In this document: positions 53,689 to 64,000 of the stretch, in pieces | Layout: each line of letters begins with the position of its first letter | How positions within the stretch are numbered: the stretch's first letter is position 1 | Assembly (NCBI GenBank): GCA_020137815.1 | Contig: CM035357.1 | Location: 434,001 to 498,000 of the forward strand | DNA length: 64,000 nt | Source: Hormiphora californensis | Lineage: Eukaryota; Ctenophora; Tentaculata; Cydippida; Pleurobrachiidae | Direction: 5' to 3' | Translations under genes and position numbers: made by a program | Notes under the pieces: model-generated | Database searches by the model: none | Told to the model about the DNA's origin: nothing | Seen by the model: only the letters and a program-made list of their open reading frames with translations

Positions 53689-53740
53689 GTGAGAGAGAGA
53701 GAGAGAGAGAGAGAAAAAGAGAGAGAGTGTGTGTGTGTGT
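53631..53740. repeat. (GA)n followed by (GT)n microsatellite
   Basis: Long GA run with a few interruptions (GTGAGTGA, AAAAAG) ending in a short GT run. Open frames through it are artefacts. Confidence 0.9.
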
Positions 53741-54371
53741 GTGTTTTTGCGAGTGATGAGTGATGGTAGACAAATAATATACTCATTTCCGGTTTCTCAA
53801 TTCTACCATTGCAGCCTTCAATTTTCAGATCTATCAGCAGCACGTCAATAGATTAATTGAGTTGGGGCCAGGGTATTTTTCGGAATTGAATTTATCAAAA
53901 GATGAATAGATGAATTAGAGAAAAAATAGTGATAGAAAAGGATAAATAGAGATAGAAAATGATAAATAGAGATAGAAAAGGATAAATAGGAAATTAGAAA
54001 GATTGAGAGCAAAATAAATTCTGCTTTACACGTACTTGCACGTACAGGCTTACACCAATACAATTTGTACACACAGTACACAAGCTCTGATACTCAGAAT
54101 CATGATCCCTTCTCTCTTTCCGCATCTTTCTCTCTCACTTTCTCTCTCTCTCTCACTTTCTCTCTCTCTTCCTCTCGCTATGAACAATAGGGTCAGAGCA
54201 TGTACTCTTCCCGTTTCTCTCTCCCCCTCCTCCAATACACCATTACTCCTACTCCTAGCTAGTAGCTATACACTAAAAGAGAAGATGAATTCAGCACTTC
54301 TTGGTGAAAATTAAAAATCCTACTGAAGTTCTTGACTCATTTCCTCTTTCTCTCTCTCTCTTTTTTCCAGG

Positions 54372-54554
54372 TAAACAAGAACAGAGCTATACTACAGCTC
54401 CCAGCCCAAAGCGTGATGATAGGTCTAGTAAATATACAGAGCTACTATTCAACATGTGTGGCATACTCATGGGCTTCAGTTCATGTTTAGAGGACAATTC
54501 TATAGCACATATTTTTGTCAAAAAAGCCAAACAGGGGTCAAAAAGAGAGAGCTT
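54372..54554 (+). CDS. Candidate isolated exon, unknown protein
   Basis: The stretch is preceded by a strong pyrimidine tract ending TTTTTTCCAG and followed by a consensus donor (TTCTGTAAGTG). Between them one frame is open for 61 codons and not low-complexity (it includes YTELLFNMCGILMGFSSCLE). No partner exons or family could be recognised, so this may be a chance open frame or part of an unseen plus-strand gene. Confidence 0.25.
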
Positions 54555-54904
54555 CTGTAAGTGTATAATATAACAACAACAAAAGTGAAAGCTAACAATG
54601 TTAGACACATGTGCATTCCTGCATTTTAGGATACCTAGAGTTTTTCTAATTGTGTACCCTAAAATATATATATGCGAGAGAGGTATAAGGGTAAAAACAT
54701 GAGAGAGGTGTAAGGGTTAAAACTAGACGGTTGTTATTCAGAGAGAAAGTCAGAGAGGTATGTTACCCAAGAGACTCATGATAAAGACATGAGACCAAGT
54801 CAGACTAAATAGAACGTGCCGGGGTGATAGGAAATATGAAATTGCACAGATTCTTGGCCGGCACTGAATTTATCACACGGGTTACAACTCACACTGCTTA
54901 TATA

Positions 54905-55541
54905 CAGGGTGTTCATATGGGATCTTTACAAGCGTTGGGCTTCACCCAGAAAAAAGTTGACAAAATTAGCTTATGAAACTTCATACTTGGACTATTCTAT
55001 ACCCTCATTCAAGGTTCCTGATGTTTTCGGAGCTCTAATACCCCTGGAAGTGTGTTTTTGGCATCAAAACTACCAGAAGGAATTTTTTGCTGGTGCTGAG
55101 ACTTTGTTAGAATGTTTTTTGGGTATTTTTTATGTCAATTCCAAAGTTTCATGATGATTGGATGAACTCAAAATTTCGAAAAAAGTACCTGGAAAGACTC
55201 TAAAATATCAATTTTTGCCATTTTTGAGCTGTTTTTGGGCCTTTTCAGCCAGTTTATTTGGAACTTGGTGACTGAACCACACATCCAATCATCATGAAAC
55301 TTTGGAATTGACATAGAAAATACCCAAAAAACATTCTAGCAAAGTCTCAGCACCAGCAAAAAATTCCTTCTGGTAGTTTTGATGCCAAAAACACACTTCC
55401 AGGGGTATTAGAGCTCCGAAAACACCAGGAACCTTGAATGAGGGTATAGAATAGTCCAAGTATGAAGTTTCATGAGCTAAGTTTGTCAAATTTTTTCTGG
55501 GTGAAGCCCAACGCTTGTAAAGATCCCATATGAACACCCTG
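54905..55541. mobile_element. 637-bp TA-flanked mariner-like foldback element
   Basis: Ends CAGGGTGTTCATATGGGATC and its reverse complement, flanked by TA on both sides. The TA-CAGGGTG-type terminus is common in mariner-like elements. The arms are near-perfect mirror images meeting around 55222; the same roughly 80-codon open frame appears in both arms (54909-55154 plus, 55292-55549 minus). No catalytic DDE signature is visible, so it is non-autonomous. Confidence 0.85.
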
Positions 55542-55543
55542 TA

Positions 55544-59106
<3,563 letters not shown>

Positions 59107-59655
59107 TGTCATTATGGTAGAGCATGAGCAATACATGCCAGCTGGCTTTTGTTAAATATTACAATAATTCGATTCAAGCAAATCTACCACACCCCATAAA
59201 TTAAATTTAAAAATTAAAATAATCTGGCTTGAAAACCAAGTATAGAGCTACTGGATGAAAAAAGAATGGAAAAAGTAATGCTCCTACTGAACGAGTTCGA
59301 GTCTGAGATCTGGAATGTTCTAGTATTCTACGTCAAGCCATGACACTGTCATTGACAGGTCGTAAGTTGCATCTCACATGCTATAGTGACACGTCAAGGC
59401 CAACACCTAGCACTCCCTCTCACAAAATGAACAATAGGAAAAACCTAACCTACCAGTTTTATTAGAATGCCATTCTAAAAGCTATAGTGTTTTAGGTCAG
59501 ACTAGGGCATAAAACTTCGTAGAGAGAGACTATTGCATTTGTCAGGTCTAGAAAGCACGTGTTAGAGTGGTCGACTGACCTGCTGCAGCTGTAGTGAGAT
59601 GTGAGAACTATTAGCCCTATTTCATTATTGGATTTTCTGCCTCTCTCTTTCTCTC

Positions 59656-59657
59656 TT

Positions 59658-59729
<72 letters not shown>
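59656..59729. repeat. (CT)n microsatellite
   Basis: Pure CT run, opposite in orientation to the GA run at 58984-59103 and to the GA-rich block from 59830 to about 60080. Confidence 0.9.
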
Positions 59730-59732
<3 letters not shown>

Positions 59733-59886
59733 CTCTTTCTCTTTTTATCGACTCTCATGTGCAAAAGTAGCTATGAAATAAATGCATGGCGAGGAATTCG
59801 ATTACATCGTGGCATCGTACAATGCATCTGAGAGATACGCAGAGAAGAGAGAGATGAGAGAGAGAGGGAAGAGAGAGAAGAGAGAG

Positions 59887-59918
<32 letters not shown>

Positions 59919-60687
59919 AGAGAGAGAGGAAGAAAGAGAGAGAGAGAAAGAGGGGGGGGGAGAGGAGAGGGAGGGAGAGAGAAGAGAGAGGAGAGGAGGA
60001 GAGGATGAAGAGGAGACGAGAGAGAAGAGAGAGAGAGGAGAGGAGGAGAGAGGAGAGGAGTGAAAGGAGAGAGTGGAGGAGAGATATCTTTTTTTTACCG
60101 GAAGGAACGAATAGCAAAATAAAACTGTAACGAAACAAAATGAACACCGCGAGCAAGATAAACAAGACGTACGACCAAACATAACACAGAAAAAAAGAGG
60201 GAAAATAGAGTCGAGTAGAGAGTACAAGTCAAGGAGACAAGAGCTCTCGACGCACACTTGCTAATGCAGGCATGCCCTAAAAGAAAGGGAAGAGCACCTC
60301 AGACTGAGAAAGTAACAGAAAGAAAGTCACCACATAATGACCAACAGCAAACCTGCTTGAGATTAAGCACAAATTACTAACGTACACAATTAATTAACCC
60401 GTCTGCTCCCCACACTCCTGAGATACTACAGCTTCAGAGAGGAGTCTAATGCAGAAAGAGGGTGGGAAGAATAACAGGATCGGTTTTTTTGGAGTCATGG
60501 CGCGCAATGAACCAAGCAAATGGAGATGAAAGTCTTGACCAGACCGGTGATCATGAGGACGCACAGAGGAGGTCATGCACATCCTAGATATGATAGATAG
60601 AAAGTTAGGTGCCAACGGCAGCACGGAGTTTTTATACATAGCGAAAATCCATACCAGGGGTACATAACATATAGAAACAGGTGAACT

Positions 60688-61146
60688 GTGTCCCCTGGCG
60701 CACCGTCGGTGCGCGCGTCCTGTACCCATAAAGGCCATCGTCACTGGCAAGGGTTTATGTACGAGCCGCTGGATATTGACGCAGTTACTCGGCCTCCTGA
60801 GCTCTTGTTTTTAGCTTTTGGAGCCTCTCTCTTTTCTCTTTTCCGCGGCGAAAACACGACACGGGTCGACAACTTGGAAGCGCCACCAACAAGGTACGGA
60901 CGCTCAGGCAGACGCCGGGAACGGCTTCAGCATAGCATATCTAAGCCTCCTGGGAATTTCTTACGAGTAAAAAATAATATCGGCTGGAGCGTAATCACGG
61001 AAGAGGAAATTGAGAGTCGAGACGATGTAGGACAGCACGAGAAGGACACTTACGCTTGGGATTCCAAGCCATGTGGCCGCGAACAATTGCTAAAGAGCGT
61101 AGATAACCCACGAGCTCTAAGAAATGATGATGAAATGAACGGCTGA
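60688..61146 (+). other. Unassigned 150-codon open frame
   Basis: A plus-strand frame that is not low-complexity runs through a somewhat GC-richer island set between purine-rich repeats. It contains LLFLAFGASLFSLFRGE and ITEEEIESRDDVGQHEKD. No Pfam-like motif is recognised, there is no good ATG at its start, and minus-strand frames are also open. It could be part of a decayed mobile element or chance. Confidence 0.2.
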
Positions 61147-61199
61147 CGCGATCGAGAGAGATGAGGGTCGAGAGATTTTTTTTTTCTTTTTTAAGGGAG

Positions 61200-62260
61200 G
61201 GAGGAAGGAGAGCAAGGGACAACGATGGGGGGGGAATTGGAGAGCCAACACAGAGAACAGAGGAAAGGTACGCTGGACGACGAGTAAGACAGAGACTGAA
61301 GAGGAGAGATCCATGACGAAGCACGAGAGAACAGAGACAAGACTGTCGAGAGGGAGGGAGAGAGAGAGAAAGAGGAGAGCAGAAGGAGGAGGAGGGACGG
61401 AGCTGACGAGGCGAAGAGGAGAAGAGAAGGAAAGGCCACGGAAGAAAAAGAAGAAGAGGAAGAAAGAAATGAGGAGGAGGGGAAAGGAAGAGAAAAGAAT
61501 AAGAGAGAAAGAGACAGAGAGAGGGGAATCATTATCAAGGAAATACACAACAAGAAATTGACTGGTTATAGAAAAATCTGTAACTTTTATTAGCCATCCT
61601 ATACACCAACAGCAGCTGTTGGCTGTAAACAAAAATCAGTTCATCTTTTTTGCCACGATATTCAATCTCCCACATGAAAAACAAGATAGGTACCCTGGTA
61701 CCAACTATGGCTCGTTTTGTTCAAACCCGGGGCGCAGTGAGATAGTGCCGAGCAAGGCAAGAAATGGCATAACAAGGCAAGAAATGGCATAACAACTTCA
61801 AAGAGACTTCAAAGAGACTTCCCAACTTGGTAACCATCTAAAACCTAGCCTGGTCCATACTCTATTCGATGTGGACCAGAGGAGACTAGAGAGGGAGTCA
61901 CGTTAGTAAAGTCATGCAGTGTGTAGGAAAGATAGAGAGAGGGGGGGGGGGTGAGAGAAGCATGATGAGGGAGAAAAAAAAGAAGGAGAGAGAAGAAGAA
62001 GGACGAGACGAGAGAGAGAGAGAGAGAGAAGAAGACGGAGGAGGGATATCTGAAGAGGAGAGAGAGAAGAGAGGAGAGCAGAGAGAGAGAGAGACAGGAG
62101 AGAGAGGGCAGAGATTTGCATAATGATGCCATTCATGCGCAGGCAAACAACTGCACCGGAACACACAAGAGAGCAATGCATGAGCAAAAAGAGAGAGGAG
62201 AGAAGAGAGAGAGAGAGTAGGAGAGAGAGAGGCATGTGAGCGAGAAAGAAGAAAACAAAA
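61200..62260. repeat. Purine-rich low-complexity block
   Basis: GGAGAGAAGAGG-type imperfect purine text on the plus strand with two short breaks of normal complexity (61560-61900). Open frames are Arg/Glu-rich or Ser/Leu-rich artefacts. Confidence 0.8.
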
Positions 62261-62269
62261 AAAGGTTTC

Positions 62270-63765
62270 AAGGAATTTTTAAAAAAAAAAAACCAAAAGA
62301 AAAATGAATTAATTAAAGGGGCCTTAAAAAAAAAAGAAAGGGGGAAGAAAAAAAAAAACGGGTGGGCCCCAAAAAAAAAATTTTGGGGGAAAAAGGGGGG
62401 AGGAAGGGGGAGAAGGGAAGAAAGGAAAAAAAAAAAGGAAAAAATAAAGGAGAAAAAAGGGAAGGGATTTTGGGGTTTTTTAAGGGAGAGGAGGAGAAAA
62501 AATAAAAAAATTTTTCTTTTTTAAAATTTAAGAGTTTTTAAAAAAAAAAAGAGGGGGAGGGAGGAAGAAACAAAAAGAAAAAAAAGGAAAAAAAAGGATA
62601 AAAAAGGGGGGGAAAAAAGAAAAGAAAAAGGAAAAAAGGGGAAGAAAAGGACTAAATGGAATAAAAAGGAAAAAAAGGAAAAAAGGAAATGGGAAAAAAA
62701 AAGGAAAAAGAGAAGAAAAGGAAAAAGGATTAAAAGGAAAAAAAAAAAGAGAAAAAAAAGGGGAAAAAAAAAAAAAGGGGGGAAAAAAAAAAAGAGAGGG
62801 GGGGTAAAAAAAAAAGAAAAAAAGATTTGAGAGAAAAAAAAATTTTTAAGTTTTCCCCCCCCAAAAAAAAATTTTTAAAAGTAAAAGGGCCTTTAAAAAA
62901 AAACCCCACCCTTTCCCCCTCCCCCCTTTTTCCTTTTTCCCCTTTTTCCCCCCCAAAACTGGGGTCCCTTATTTTTTTTTCCCCTTACCCCCAAACACCA
63001 ATTTAAACCCCGAAAAAAATTAAAAGGGGGATTTTTGTTTTTGTAGGGTTTTTTTTTTAAAAAATTTTTTTTTTTTCTTTTTTTTTAAATTTTTTCTTTA
63101 AAAATTTTTGGGAAAAAAAAAATTAAACAAAAATTTTTTTTTTTTCTTTTTTTAAAAAATTTTTTTATTTAAAAAAATTTTTTTAAAAAATTTTTAAAAA
63201 AAAAACAAAAAAAAAAATTTTTTTATTTTGGATTTGGAAAAAAAGGGGGGGTGGGTTTTTTTTTAAAAAAAAAAATTTTTTAAACCCAAAAAAATAAATT
63301 TTTAAAAGTTGGGGAAAGAAAATTTTGGAGGGGGAAAAGGGGGAAAATTTTTAAAGGGGGGGGTTTTTTTAAAAAAAAGGGGGGGAAAAAGGGTTTTTTA
63401 AATTTGGGGGGAAAAAAAAAAAAAGAAAAGAGAGAAAACCCCGGGGGGGAAAAAAAAAAAATTTTTGGGGGAAAAAAGGGGGAAAAAAAAAAAAAAAGGG
63501 GGAGGAAAAACCCGAAAAAGGGGGTGGGGGGGGGGAAAAAATAAAGGGGGGGGAAAGAGGAGAAAAAAAAAAACCCCCCAAAAAAAAAAAAAAAAAAAAT
63601 TTTAAAAGGGAAAGGTGAAAAAAAAAAAAGGGAAAGGGGTCGGAGGGGAAAAAAAAGAGGAAAATTTAAAAAAAAAGAAAGGGGGAAAAAAAAAAAAATT
63701 TTTGGAAAAAAAAAAAGGGGGGGAAAAGGGGGGAAAAAAATTTTTTTTTAAAAAACTGAGAGAGA
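62270..63765. other. Homopolymer-dominated, probably unreliable sequence
   Basis: Almost entirely runs of A, G, T and C of three to ten or more bases with no normal codon or repeat structure. Flanks are ordinary GA-rich genomic DNA. This is most likely a low-accuracy read segment or failed consensus across a GA-rich repeat, not real sequence. No feature inside should be trusted. Confidence 0.8.
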
Positions 63766-64000
63766 GAGAGAGTGAGAAGAGGAGGAGGGGAGAGAGAGAG
63801 AGAGAGAGAGAGAGGAGATTGTACACATGTGTAGGACACGTGCAACTTCAATCTCCTCCAAGCACAACAGCCCCCCCCCCCCCTCCAGTCCCTCCCCTCT
63901 ATCAGCTCTCTCTAGCTGAACAATATTCAACACTGATCACGTAGGGATCACGTACATCACCACCACTCTAAATTGTCTAGAACCTTCCCGGTAAATAGGG
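63766..64000. other. Right edge
   Basis: After a short GA run, normal-complexity sequence resumes. The final bases CCCGGTAAATAGGG resemble one arm of the CGATTTACCG micro-MITE family, cut by the window edge. Confidence 0.4.

Larger units (their letters stand above)
52113..54904. other. Gene-poor stretch with GA/CT tracts
   Basis: No assigned gene. It holds short GA and CT runs (52856-52880, 53030-53110), a long GA run at 53631-53714, a GATAAATAGA tandem repeat near 53935-53990, and one candidate exon at 54372-54554. Confidence 0.5.

Noticed and set aside
62270-63830. Open frames rich in Phe/Pro/Lys at the right end
   Set aside because: They lie in homopolymer text that is very likely unreliable sequence.

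Overview
The window looks like nuclear DNA of an invertebrate metazoan. Every confident gene is split by GT-AG introns, and the products are animal proteins: a p38 MAP kinase with a TGY loop, the myotubularin-related phosphatase MTMR14, a calpain of the CAPN5 type, and a secreted protein resembling the N-terminal thioredoxin domain of selenoprotein P. The DNA is AT-leaning and full of (GA)n/(CT)n tracts, minisatellites and palindromic DNA transposon remnants. I cannot assign a phylum from sequence alone.

Layout: 1-2.2 kb, no gene seen; 2.2-4.6 kb (+), class I glutamine amidotransferase-like gene, six exons; 4.6-10.7 kb, repeats including a 1.15 kb foldback element and a 5'-truncated non-LTR retrotransposon; 10.7-16.6 kb (+), CAPN5-like calpain, 13 exons; 17.2-20.5 kb (-), SelP-N-like secreted protein, ten exons, convergent with the calpain; 20.5-24 kb, a pair of opposed CT/GA tracts and a 1.48 kb foldback element with a 9-bp target duplication; 24.0-37.3 kb (-), MTMR14, about 20 exons, with an intronless BTB-domain gene nested in intron 2; 37.3-40.1 kb, intergenic, two adjacent hairpin elements; 40.1-49.0 kb (+), p38 MAPK, interrupted by about 4 kb of a 38-bp satellite; 50.1-52.0 kb (-), an unrecognised multi-pass membrane protein, four exons; 52-64 kb, gene-poor, with a mariner-like foldback element, microsatellites and about 1.5 kb of homopolymer-dominated, probably unreliable sequence near the right end.

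The most unusual signal is shared by six genes. At eleven of roughly 54 exon-intron junctions, a short unit spanning or abutting the splice site is tandemly repeated into the intron, giving arrays of duplicate 5' or 3' splice sites (2 to about 105 copies). The p38 satellite, the calpain exon 9 acceptor array and four MTMR14 arrays are the clearest. In MTMR14 exon 14 the unit is 39 bp (13 codons), so four equivalent donors all keep frame.

The genes do not form an obvious pathway. p38 and MTMR14 are divergently arranged across 2.7 kb; calpain/SelP-like and p38/membrane protein are convergent pairs. Exon models were built by hand from splice consensus, frame and family similarity; one part of MTMR14 (32.26-32.77 kb) and the 3' half of p38 are incomplete.
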